Shown here piece by piece: positions 1 to 9,181 of a stretch of DNA of 64,000 bases. The position numbers and the translations under genes were made by a program. A model generated the notes under the pieces. That model saw only the letters and a program-made list of their open reading frames with translations, was not told where the DNA came from and did no database searches. This stretch comes from Takakia lepidozioides (taxonomy: Eukaryota; Streptophyta; Takakiopsida; Takakiales; Takakiaceae): assembly GCA_030704615.1 (NCBI GenBank), contig CM060734.1, positions 7,750,001 to 7,814,000 of the forward strand. The letters run 5' to 3'. How positions within the stretch are numbered: position 1 is the first letter of the stretch; each line of letters starts with the position of its first letter.

Positions 1-93
1 TGCGACTATTTCTCTCCACAGGACTTTGCTAGTGGCTTCTCTCAGCTATTTCAGATTTGCTCCTTTATTGCTGCTGGCCGTATCCCTGCCCCA

Positions 94-2266
94 GTGGCCC
101 GTCTCCTTGGGGCCTCCAGATTGTTGGCTATGAGCAAATCCTCAGGTACTGGCATCCGCCCTATCGCAGTTGGAGAGGTTCTTTACCGCCTTGTCAGCCG
201 CTCACTTTGTCTTCAGTTTCGAGATGCCTTCTCCGGACACCTCTTTCCTCACCAGTTCGGGGTCGCCACTCCAGGAGGTTGCGAGGCGATGGTTCAGGGG
301 ATTCGTGCAGCTCTTGATCTTCATCCGGATTGGGTGGTTCTCCAGGTCGAAGTCACCAACGCTTTCAACACTGTGTCACGAGCGGCTATCTTTCAGGAGC
401 CCGGAGGAGATTTCCACCAGCTCATTCCGTTTGTTTGATTATTCTATGCATCCACCACTCCCCTATTCTACAGTTATCATTCTCACCTAGGTGAGTGCTC
501 CATCATTCAGTCCGAGGTTGGGACCCGCCAAGGCGACCCTTTAGGAGGACCTTTGTTTGTCATGGCTCACGTCCGCGCCCTCACGGCTTCTGCACAAGTA
601 CACTCATCTTGTCTTTTTCCGTCGGTGGCAGACAATACGCACATTATAGGCCCTGCCTCACAGGTACTTTCAGCTTACCATCATTTTGTCACCCAACTCT
701 CTGCCGTGGGCCTTTCAGTGCAACCTCGCAAATGTGCGGAGTGGTCTCCGTCCGGTCTTCCTGCAGATTTTGTCATCCTTGCTCACTTCATTGCTCCGCC
801 CAATGGCATCAGAATCCTGGAAGTCCCTTTTGGCACCACCCAGTTCACAACGTCCTTCTTGGAAGATGCACTCCATTAGGATGTCACCTACGCCGATCTC
901 CTTCCTAGGCTCGGAGATGTACAGGTAGCATATGGAATCTTGACCAAATGTTTCCTTCAGCGTCCTTCATATCTCTTGCGTACTGTTCCACCCAGCCCAG
1001 ATTTCCTACACCTCTTATCTGGGTTTGATACTATCATGATGACTATCTTCGGGAGATTGTTAGGACCAGGAGCTCTGGAGGGTGCTCAGGGACTTTTGCC
1101 ACGTCAGCAAGCCACGTTTCTTCCGGTGGTGTGGGTCTTTTGTCCACTGTCACTACCGCCCCGTCAACTTTCCTCGGAAATTAGGCGTTGGTTACGCCAG
1201 CCCTCGCTTCACGATTTCTCTATGACCATCGTTCTATCCTTATGGACGCCATTGCACATGTCGACAGTGGCATTTTACCCTTCCAGCAGCATCTCCGCTT
1301 TGCACGAGATCTTCTTCCGGCACCGACGCGAGCATGTCTATCACCATTTGAGCAGTTGGTTGTTCAAGGCCTCGACCATCTTCAGGAGTCTATTTCCGAG
1401 CGCGTGCACCGTCATTCCTTTTCCGACATGCTCTCAAGTGCTTCTTCTGAGTTGCATTGAGCCCGACTTCTATCATGCGCAGGACCCGGAATAGGGGCAT
1501 GGTTGGCAGCACGACCTACTATCGCATCTTTTCGCCTCTCATCCCCTATTTTCACCACTGCGCTCCGTCTTCGACTCGGTTTGCCTCATCCTTCGGCATT
1601 GGGCCTTCAGTGCTGCATCTGTCTTCAGCCCATCGATGACCTTGCCATCCATCTCCTCCGCCGTCCATGTGGTGGTGAGCGCACTGCGTCTCATGATATG
1701 GTTCGCGATGCGGTGACATCTATTGCTCGGGAGGCAGGGTATCATGTACTGCGTGAGCAACCACATCTACGACCCACTCTACACGCCGCCGTGTTGACAT
1801 CGTCCTATTTAGAGATGGTTTGCGTACCCTAGCGGCTGTTGTTCTCGCCCACCCCACTCGAGCGGATCTGCTATTTCGCGCAGCTACCACACCAGATACG
1901 GCAGCCACTATAGCAGCTCAGGCCAAGGAGTGCGACTACATCGATCGTCACCCCACTGACAGATTTCTTCCGCTGGCGGTCGAGATATTTGACTCATTGC
2001 ACCGGCACTTCGACGATTTCCTGCGGACATGTGCACATCATGCAGCCAAGAGCGGGTCCACTGGCATCCCACATGCCTCCGTCCTTGTCGCATACTATCG
2101 ACAACGTGTTTCAGTTGCTTTACAGAGAGCACAAGCCATATCTATTTTGCATCGGGCTTGGCTAGCTCCGCGTCATCTCATCTTCCGCCTATGCCTGACA
2201 CTTTGCCTATCTCCTTGCTTGATCTCCTCCATGCTGTTGGCTGGGAGGGTCGCTCTGCTTGAGTAG
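94..2266 (+). pseudogene. reverse transcriptase pseudogene of RE-1
   Basis: Coding remnants run through 94-438, 553-879, 940-1494, 1503-1832 and 1820-2266, in changing frames. Together they resemble the RT palm, the thumb and a C-terminal region of one polyprotein. The 5' part lies outside the window. The first catalytic Asp is Glu, and the second Asp of the ADD box is Asn. Multiple frame changes make translation as one protein impossible. The family function is reverse transcription of the element's own RNA; this copy is inferred to be inactive. Confidence 0.65.
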
Positions 2267-2371
2267 CTTACTATAGCTTCTGTTTTCGTCGCTGGTTGAG
2301 TAGCTTACTATAGCTTTTGTTTTCTTCTCTAGCTGAGTTGCTTACTATAGCTTTTTGTTTTCTTCTCTTGT
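2261..2371 (+). repeat. three tandem ~37-bp units at RE-1 3' end
   Basis: Three copies of a unit beginning GAGTAGCTTACTATAGCTT start at 2261, 2298 and 2335, the last slightly diverged (GAGTTGC). They follow the last coding block. Short tandem repeats at the 3' terminus are a known feature of several non-LTR retrotransposons and fit 3'-end recognition by the RT. That role is inferred here. Confidence 0.75.
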
Positions 2372-2460
2372 TTCTTGTTCCTTCCCCACCCTATTTTGGG
2401 AACTTCTCATCCTATGCACGTTCACCCATTGTACATGTTGTAAATAAAGTCTTACACGGT

Positions 2461-3354
2461 TTCATCCAACCATCTTTGCAGCTTAAGTCATTGGGGATTT
2501 GGCATTTCAGGATTTTCTTACTAGCAGATGTATAGGGCAAGAGAACTTTAGTGATGGTGCCCATGTGCGTAGTTGATGGACAAGGGGTTTCGCTAGTGTT
2601 GCTATTATAGCGCACACAGCTGAGAGCTAGGCCGCACGCGCTTGTATCTGGAGACAGTCTGATGTGTGTTTCTGGGGTAGAGAGATCACACATGCATAAA
2701 AGTTGTGAGGAACAGAGGGCTCAAAGGAAGAGTGGGTCTAGTGGTGTGGTGGTTTCTGAGTGGATTGAGCTAAGGGCTCACGATTGGGTTGAGATTGTCT
2801 CACCAAGATGACACCGATTCACAAGGGGGACGGGATCGTGGAGTGGAAGCTAAGGTATTGTGAGAAAAGGGCAGGGCGCCTGTGCGGCTCTGCTGGATGA
2901 GAAATGCGAATGTAAAGGAGAAGTTCCAGAGCTGGACGCGGAAGTCTCGGGGCATGAGACGGTTTCCAAGCTAAATCTGCGATTCAGGGTCCGCAATGTC
3001 TGGACTGCGATGGGGCCGATTCGGGCTTCTAAAGAATTTCTGAACTCTAGCTGGGCCTCTAGGATGTTTGAACCACATACTTTGAACGATAGCTGCGAGT
3101 CACACATGTATACTTCTGGTCGCCCTCCTTCCATTCACACTTTCTTCTTTTGTCATTCTCAAGTTCTGTTCTGTATGTTAAACCTCTTGACCGGCCATAG
3201 CTTTCCGAACAGAACATAGAACATGGGACGTATGTGACAGGAGCGCAAAAAGGAAACTGGAAAGCACTTCGAGCGATAGCTCATTATTGGTCGCCGGCAC
3301 TCCACCTCATACCCAGCAGTAGCATATATCTTGAAGTTTTAGCACAAGAGCTCC
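2461..3354 (+). other. upstream region of the BOP-like gene
   Basis: This 0.9-kb region has no convincing ORF or repeat and lies directly 5' of the BOP-like start codon. It should hold the promoter and 5' UTR of that gene. No TATA box could be assigned with confidence. The start context GCTCCATGGAT at 3355 is favourable for plant translation initiation. Confidence 0.35.
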
Positions 3355-3789
3355 ATGGATTTGGTGGAAGGGCCACTGAAGGCTCTATCAGCAGATTTTA
3401 GTAGTCTCCTGGCCAATGAACAGGTCTTCAGTGACGTGACATTTGCTGTGGAAGGGCGCCATGTTCATGCCCACCGATGTGTGCTGGCGGCCCGGAGCCC
3501 TTTCTTTCGCATGATCTTCTGTGGAGACGTGCAATGGCACAAGAGCAGCCAACCTGGTGCCATTGCACCAGTGGTCATCCCTGTCGGCATTGTTGGCTAT
3601 GATGTCTTCATGTTGTTGCTCCAGTTTCTTTACAGCGGCCAACTTTCCATTCGGCCCCAGGATGGGTCAAGGGGTTGCAAAGACAAGACCTGCGGGCACA
3701 CCCCCTGTAGCTCAGCAGTGGAATTTACCCTTGAATTCTTGAATGCTGTCCATTTCTTTGGTGTTGACCAGCTATCTACTCTCACACAG
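3355..3789 (+). CDS. BOP-like: BOP-like exon 1: BTB/POZ domain and C2HC finger
   Basis: 145 codons starting MDLVEGPLKALSADF. It contains the BTB core (SDVTFAVEGRHVHAHRCVL), the conserved FLYSGQLSIRPQ stretch and the zinc-binding GCKDKTCGHTPCSSAVEF. It ends at LTQ followed by the donor GTCAGT. This is the position of the single intron of angiosperm BOP genes (established knowledge). The start was chosen because it aligns with the usual BOP N-terminus and no upstream in-frame extension looks like the family. Confidence 0.9.
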
Positions 3790-6700
3790 GTCAGTGCAGA
3801 CTCCTTTCTTTTCTCCGCATCTAGTAGATAAGTATGTATGTGTTTTTGAATGTATAGGTATGCATTGGAAGCAACAATCTAACAGAGGCTTGACTTATGG
3901 GAATCAGCCTGATAACTTTACCACCCCTCCCCCCACCTCTCTCTGTCTGTCTCTGATCAGTTCTGCCAAAACTGGGCACAGGGTCTATAGCCACATGGCT
4001 ATGGCAAACAACGTCTCGCGAGTACATTCTCTCTCTGATCGTGGCATCACGCTTCTCAATGCTGTTGGCAAGATATTTTGCAGAGTTATAAGTACTCGTC
4101 TTGAGGTTGATCTGGAATCTAGAGTTTGTTTTCACGAAGGCTAAGCTGGCTTTCGGCGAAACAGGGGCTGTGTGGACCATATCTTCGCTCTAAGCCAGAT
4201 TATCCAGGGAAGGAAAAAAGAAGGGAAACCCACTTATGTTGTTTTCTTGGATGTCAAAAAGGCTTATGACACAGTGTGGAGAGATGGTCTATGGCTCCGC
4301 CTCTGGTCTTGCGGAATCAAGGGAAAAATGTGGAGAGTTGTCCATAATTTGTATGCTCACACCAAAAGCTGTGTCACTGTTAATGGACAGAAGTCTAACT
4401 TCTTTGACATAGACCAAGGTGTAGCTCAAGGATGTACCCTCTCCCCTCTGCTCTTCAATGTTTTCATCAATCAACTCCTCGAGGATGTGGAACGTGAGGG
4501 ATTTGGGTCAAGGGTGGGTGATGCCACCATTCCAGCCCTTATGTTTGCAGATGACTTCGCAGGCATAGGGGAGACTCCTTCCAACCTCCAGGAATTGATT
4601 GATTGCGCGAAGAGATACTCTGATCTTTGGGAGCTAGAGGCTAATATAAGTAAATGTGCAGTGGTGGCATTCAATGACAGAGGAGAGGGAGGAAGTGATC
4701 TTAAGTGGCAGTGGGGTAGCCAAGAGATTCCAGTCCTCTCTTCCTACACATACCTGGGATTTGTGTTTTCCTCCAACTGTAACTGGGATGCACATATCCA
4801 GAAAGTTGTTCAAACTGGCAAGGGCAAAGCGCCGAGTCTCACTAAATTTTTCCACTGCAGAGGGATTAACTCTGAGGTCAAGAAAACCTTGCTTTGCCAT
4901 GTTATTAGACCTGCCTTGGAGTACGGATCTGCTATATGGGTTGATAACTCCAACCAGGCTAAGTCTCTAGAATCCATTCAAGTGGGGTTGCTTAAGGAGT
5001 GCATGTCAGCATGCTCCAAGACAGCCAATGTGGCTGTTCAGGGTGAGTTTGGCATCCCTTCCTTAAGCTCCCGACGAGATGAATTCAAGGTCAGATGGTG
5101 GGGTCAGTTGCAACACATGTCCAACACCAGATACCCTAAGTTAATCGTCTCTATATCTTGGAAACAGGACCGCCCTGTCAAACAGGCTAAGTCCTGGCAG
5201 AAGAGAGTAGAAGAGATTCTCAAGGATCTGAATCTGGACCCGCAAGTCTTGACCTTGCTGGATAAATCTGACTTAGAGACTGTAGTGTCCAAAGCCATGT
5301 CTGTTACCAGAAAATTGTCTGATGCAAATGAAGTTGGGCAGAAAACTTCCCTGAACCTGTTTCCAGTCTGTGACATGGGGGAGGATATCATGGATGACCT
5401 AGGTCTACCCAATCTCGGCACCAGACTGAAATTTAAACACAGGGCAGGAAGCCTACCTTTGAACAGTAAACAGAAGCAGAGAGGAAAGGGAGAGTGCAAT
5501 TGCCCGTTGTGTGGGCAACCCGAAGACAATATTCATTTTCTGATTCACTGTCCGGGGTACTCTCACCAGAGAGAAGCTCTCCTCCAATCTATCAAGAGAA
5601 TTGTGCCTGTACCTCTGTTTACCAACTTTGAAAGTCTCGAGGCTGAGCCAAAAGCCCAGGCCCTTCTGAGGCCTAGTTTTTGGGCAAATCACACACAGCA
5701 GCTTGTGTGAAGGGATTTCTAGAGGATATCTGGAAAACCCGAATCAATTCTATGTATAAAGGTAAGTCTTACTACCAATGTCAGCCCCTGACAGAGGTAG
5801 GTTCTGTCCCTTTGGTTTCCGCTCAAACTGGGCGCAGGGTCAATGGCCACAAGGCTACGGCAAACGTCTTATGAGTACATTCTCTCTGATCACCTATGGC
5901 ATTTTTGTACCAAAACAGCACACAGTTGTGAGGGGTTTCTAAAGGATGCAAGACTCGGTCGTTTTTTGAGTTGGCAGAAGTTTAAGAGAAGTGCACATTC
6001 TCTAGCTCTGCCAGTTACCCTTTTGCCAGTAAGTATTGGATTACCCAGTCTGGAGGTGAAAGTGCTTCAATCAATCTTTCCAACTGATCTAGCTTTTGGA
6101 TTCACAACTCAGACTCGGCGAGACATTTTCTGGTCTATGTATTAGGAAGGGGGCTTTACTTTCGAAGCGTGTGAAACAACCCCTTCTGCTGCGCAGAAAG
6201 TTTGTGGATGGTCTTCACGGCAAAGCTTGGAGCGACTAGTATCAGTTTGCAACAGTTGTAAGCTGCATCTCATTGTAAGTTGCAATAGTTGTAAGCTGAA
6301 AGACAATGGTCATTTAGTCCAATCAAGCCACAGAAAAATCACCCTAACTTCATGTTTCCTTATCTTCAATTGAAGCCTTCTCTGCCATGGCCGCCAAGTG
6401 CTTCTGCCACCAAAAGATGTCAGTTGGCTATGCGCATTCTAGTGGTGGCAAGGAAGCAAGATGGACTACACTTGTGGAACTTGTGTTCAAAGCTTGTGGC
6501 AAAGTCAGGTTTATCAACTGAGATCTTGCACAAATATTTGCCAATGGAGGTCAATGCAGATATTGAGTCCATACTGCGGAAGGCAGGATATGTTTTTGAA
6601 GCTAGCACGTCAATCAGTGCATTGATGGAGCAACAGACCAAACGAATGCAAAAGGCTGTGGATTCATCAGACGTAGAGCTTGTGAAGATGATGGTGATGG

Positions 6701-9181
6701 GAGACTTGACCTCGACAAGGCATTTGCCCTTCATTATGCAGTTAGCCATTGCAGCAGGCAAGGATATGCTTTGTTACGTAAATTGAATTATTGTAGCTTT
6801 GGCGTCTTGTGGGATGCAGCTCTTGGATGAACCACAAGACTCACCAGCCAGGCGCAGCATGCACTTCTTGCAGTTTTGTCAAGGAATGCTAGGTAGCGGA
6901 ACGCAAAGGGACAGAAACTACCTTTGTCAGGGGCTGAAGCCGGTAGTATGACTTACCTTGAAACATGCAATTGATCCGAGTTTTCCAGATATCCTCTAGA
7001 AATTCCTACACACAAACATCAATCTGTTGTGAGTGAATTGCCCAATAACTAGACCCCAAAAGGACCTGGGCTTTTGGCTCAGCCTCGAAATTTTCAAAGT
7101 TGGTAAAGAGAGGTACAGGAACAATTCTCTTGATGGAATTGAAGAGGTTGTCTCTCTGGTGAGAGTACCCAGGATAATGAATCAGAAAGTGGATATTGTC
7201 TTCAGGTTGCCCACACAATGGGCACTTACAATCCCCTTTCCTCTCTGCATCTGTTTGCTGTTCAAAGGTAGGCTACCTGCCCTGAGTTTCAATGTCAGTC
7301 TAGTGCCAAGAGTGGGTAAACCCTTGAGGTCATCCATGATGGCCTCACCCATGTCACAGACTGGAAACAGGTTCAGGGAAGTTGTCTGCCTAACTTCATT
7401 TTCATCAGACAATTTCCTGGCAACAGACATGGCTTTGAGAACTTCAGCCTCTAAGCCAGATTTATCCAGCAGGGTCATGGCTTGCGGACTTAGATTCAGA
7501 CCCTTGAAAATCTCTTCTACCCTCTGCCGCCAGGACTTAACCTGTTTGACAGGGCGCTCCTGCTTCCAAGATATAGGGTCGATTAACTTAGGATATCTGA
7601 TATTAGTCATACATTGCAGCTGACCCCACCAGCTGACCTTGAATTCATTGCGTTGGGAGCTTAAGGGAATGCCAAACTCACCCGGAAATTAGCTGTTTTG
7701 GAGCATGCTGACAGAGGAAGGAGAGAAAGACCCTGAATGACGAGCAGTGTCTCCTCTTTGTGGCTGATGTAGTTTTGGTGTCTCACTCTGCTACTTTTGT
7801 TGGGGTTGTAAACTAGGATGATATTGAAGCTCACTTTCCTGGCATTCCTGATTTGGGGCTTTTGTCCCTTTCCCCCTGTAGGATAAGAGAGGGAGTGGTC
7901 TATTTGGAATGGAGGGAAGCACCATAAATGGAAAGGTCATCTTGCTCGGAAGTTATTGTCCATCTCTGACTTGAGAGGGCACTTGTTTTCCCATTGCAAC
8001 ATATTTAAAGTGTTGAAGCTGACAAAACTTTTGTTTGTGTGGAAATATTCTCTGAAAAGTGGTAAAGAACTTGCTAGAGCTTGGTGCAGCCAGTGTGAAT
8101 CTGCAGGGCTCTGACGGGTGCACTCCACTGCACCTGGCTACTGAACTCGTTGATCCAGAAATGACTGCCATGCTGTTGGATAACCATGCGGACCCAAATA
8201 TTCCAACTCCAGGTGGGCTTACCACAATTGACATACTGCGAAACTGTGCATCTAAACCTCTCACTATTGGAGGGTTCACCTCTGGCATCAGAGGAGATAA
8301 CAACCGATTCAGACTTTGCTTGGACTTTTTAGAGAGGGCAGGAGCTGGGTCGTCTGCGCATGTGAGTTTGACGAGAGGGGAGGGCAGCCCAGTGTCCATC
8401 TTGACAGAGCATGAGAGTGGCGCACTTGTAACCGAGGAGAGTGAGAGACGCTTGGCATCCCTGTCTAGAGCAGTGAGCTGCACCCCTGCCCACAGCAATC
8501 TACTCAGCAATAATGACTTCTACTCATCGTTCTCCCAAGCCAAAGGTGAGTTGCGCGTGTTGTAATAAGGAACCTTCAGCCTCATAGTGCATCAGTTGCT
8601 GTGGGCTTCGAAGATAGTGAGAAACTTTGAATTGGGGGCATCTTGCATTTGTGTCCACTGGTCCAAGCAACAGATATGCATGCATGTGGGTGTCTGGTCT
8701 TCAGACAGTCTCACAGTGATAGTAAATTGGAACACTGCCTAGACCATTTATCCAAAGATACTTTGATGTACAAGTTGGTTGGATGTTTAGGGTATGTTGC
8801 GTGACGCACGCAATAAACCTCACTCCACAAATTGGGACAGTGCATGGCAGTGATGGAGAGAGAGAGGAGACAAGCAATTCAACATCAAGACTGCGAGACT
8901 CATTTGCTCTAATGTTCTCATCAAATGACCAACATATTGAAGCTGACTCGAAAAATCCAAAGTGTAACAGCACCTTCATGGAGAATTCAAGCCTGGAAGA
9001 TTGCCAAAGGCCTAGCAAGGTGCCTCGCTTCTTTCTTGACCTTAAAGATCTACCTGTGTTGAGGGAGGTAGTGCTAAAGGACATTACAAATGAGGGTTTG
9101 GATACCACAAAATGTGGCACCACTCTCCATGTTGTGGATGAGGTCATCCTCGACTGGCAGCTTCTTTTGCAGGAACAGTAG
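3355..9181 (+). CDS. BOP-like: BLADE-ON-PETIOLE-like (NPR1-family) BTB/ankyrin co-regulator, four exons
   Basis: The predicted coding sequence joins exons 3355-3789, 6376-6762, 8060-8545 and 8841-9181. Order of domains: BTB/POZ with a C2HC zinc motif (CKDKTCGHTPC), a BACK-type helical region, ankyrin repeats (LLELGAASVN, CTPLHLATELV, LLDNHADPN), then a long tail. BOP/NBCL proteins act with TGA bZIP factors and as CUL3 adaptors in lateral-organ and boundary development. With one base restored near 6709 the exons total 1650 nt, giving 549 residues against about 480-490 in Arabidopsis BOP. Introns 1 and 2 contain LINE-A insertions. Two lesions stand out: a missing base at about 6709, and a GA instead of GT at the exon 2 donor (6763). 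It may therefore be a recent pseudogene, or the two lesions may be assembly errors. Confidence 0.85.
3959..4040 (+). mobile_element. LINE-A copy 1: 3'-end remnant only
   Basis: About 70 bp match the 3' end of LINE-A (AACTGGGCACAGGGTC, then GGCAAACAACGTCTCG and GAGTACATT). It is preceded by TCTCTGATC (3950-3958) and followed by TCTCTCTGATC (to 4040). It looks like a severely 5'-truncated insertion in BOP intron 1, directly upstream of copy 2. Confidence 0.75.
4041..5880 (+). mobile_element. LINE-A copy 2, 5'-truncated
   Basis: The copy starts abruptly inside the RT domain (GGCATCACGCTTCTCAATGC) and runs to the LINE-A 3' end GTCTTATGAGTACAT. TCTCTCTGATC stands on both sides (ending at 4040 and 5891), which is a plausible target-site duplication. 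The element lies in intron 1 of the BOP-like gene in the same orientation as the gene. Confidence 0.85.
4172..5710 (+). CDS. LINE-A reverse transcriptase ORF (truncated, largely intact)
   Basis: A 512-residue open frame covers RT from VFLDVKKAYDTV (motif A, Asp present) through GVAQGCTLSPLLFNVFIN (motif B) and FADDFAGIG (motif C, both Asp present). A thumb/C-terminal region follows, then a CCHC-type knuckle CPLCGQPEDNIHFLIHC. In the full-length family an APE endonuclease precedes RT; here it is lost by 5' truncation, and an in-frame TAA at about 4142 interrupts the remaining upstream RT segment. APE plus FADD plus a C-terminal CCHC suggests the I/Jockey-like part of LINE diversity; this is not a firm clade call. 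The family reverse-transcribes its own RNA at a nicked target. Confidence 0.85.
   Translation: MDHIFALSQIIQGRKKEGKPTYVVFLDVKKAYDTVWRDGLWLRLWSCGIKGKMWRVVHNLYAHTKSCVTVNGQKSNFFDIDQGVAQGCTLSPLLFNVFINQLLEDVEREGFGSRVGDATIPALMFADDFAGIGETPSNLQELIDCAKRYSDLWELEANISKCAVVAFNDRGEGGSDLKWQWGSQEIPVLSSYTYLGFVFSSNCNWDAHIQKVVQTGKGKAPSLTKFFHCRGINSEVKKTLLCHVIRPALEYGSAIWVDNSNQAKSLESIQVGLLKECMSACSKTANVAVQGEFGIPSLSSRRDEFKVRWWGQLQHMSNTRYPKLIVSISWKQDRPVKQAKSWQKRVEEILKDLNLDPQVLTLLDKSDLETVVSKAMSVTRKLSDANEVGQKTSLNLFPVCDMGEDIMDDLGLPNLGTRLKFKHRAGSLPLNSKQKQRGKGECNCPLCGQPEDNIHFLIHCPGYSHQREALLQSIKRIVPVPLFTNFESLEAEPKAQALLRPSFWANHTQQLV
5892..6375 (+). other. rest of BOP-like intron 1
   Basis: About 480 bp between the LINE-A copy and exon 2. 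I see no gene. A short direct repeat (AAGTTGCAATAGTTGTAAGCTG and a relative, 6245-6300) is the only structure noted. Confidence 0.4.
6376..6762 (+). CDS. BOP-like: BOP-like exon 2: BACK region and first ankyrin helices
   Basis: Splicing after TTGAAG at 6375 keeps phase 0 and gives a frame with VVARKQDGLHLWNLCSKL, LVAKSGLSTEILHKYLP and AVDSSDVELVKMMVMG, all typical of BOP. After MVMGD the family sequence continues one frame over (LDKAFALHYAVSHCSRQ), which implies one missing base near 6709 (TTGACC where TTGAACC would restore it). The exon should end with CAAG at 6762, because exon 3 resumes with VVKNLLELGA. The following bases are GATATG, not a GT donor. Confidence 0.8.
6897..7719 (-). mobile_element. 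LINE-A copy 3, internal fragment in BOP-like intron 2
   Basis: Antisense to the BOP-like gene. The - strand encodes the LINE-A thumb and CCHC region (frames 7610-7182 and 7218-7006, with CGQPEDNIHFLIHYPGY). It lacks the final 60 or so bases of the family 3' end and is cut upstream of the thumb, so both ends are missing and it is decayed. Confidence 0.8.
7720..8059 (+). other. rest of BOP-like intron 2
   Basis: About 340 bp between the LINE-A fragment and exon 3. No gene or clear repeat seen. It ends in a T-rich stretch and the acceptor CTGAAAAG. Confidence 0.4.
8060..8545 (+). CDS. BOP-like: BOP-like exon 3: ankyrin repeats
   Basis: It begins after AAAAG at 8059 in phase 1 and encodes VVKNLLELGAASVN, CTPLHLATELVDPEM, LLDNHADPNIPTPGG and RFRLCLDFLERAG, matching the ankyrin repeats and C-terminal block of BOP. 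A Ser/Glu-rich extension beyond the usual BOP end follows, and then a good donor AAAG|GTGAG at 8546 in phase 1. No frameshift is seen inside this exon. Confidence 0.85.
8841..9181 (+). CDS. BOP-like: BOP-like exon 4: C-terminal extension
   Basis: The acceptor GGGACAG|TG at 8840 restores phase 1 exactly and opens 113 codons to TAG at 9179-9181. The first residues are VHGSDGEREETSNSTS and the last are DWQLLLQEQ. The tail is acidic and Ser-rich with no domain I recognise. It is absent from short angiosperm BOP proteins as I know them. Phase match and an open frame support it; transcript data would settle it. Confidence 0.6.

Larger units (their letters stand above)
1..2460 (+). mobile_element. 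decayed RT retroelement, 3' part (element RE-1)
   Basis: The left edge is the 3' portion of a reverse-transcriptase element broken by frameshifts and stops. RT blocks appear in order across three frames: GIRPIAVGEVLYRLVSR near 130-190, a motif A-like LQVEVTNAFNTV near 340-375, a motif B-like GTRQGDPLGGPLF near 520-555, and a motif C-like VADNTHIIGP near 625-655. A distal block around 1820-2060 (HPTRADLLFRAA, RHPTDRFLPLAVEIF) may be the C-terminal domain of this family. The element ends in a short tandem repeat and an AATAAA at about 2443. Catalytic positions are altered (E for D in motif A, ADN for ADD in motif C), so this copy is dead. Similar polyproteins occur in seed-free plants and algae; the exact clade is not assigned. 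Confidence 0.7.
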
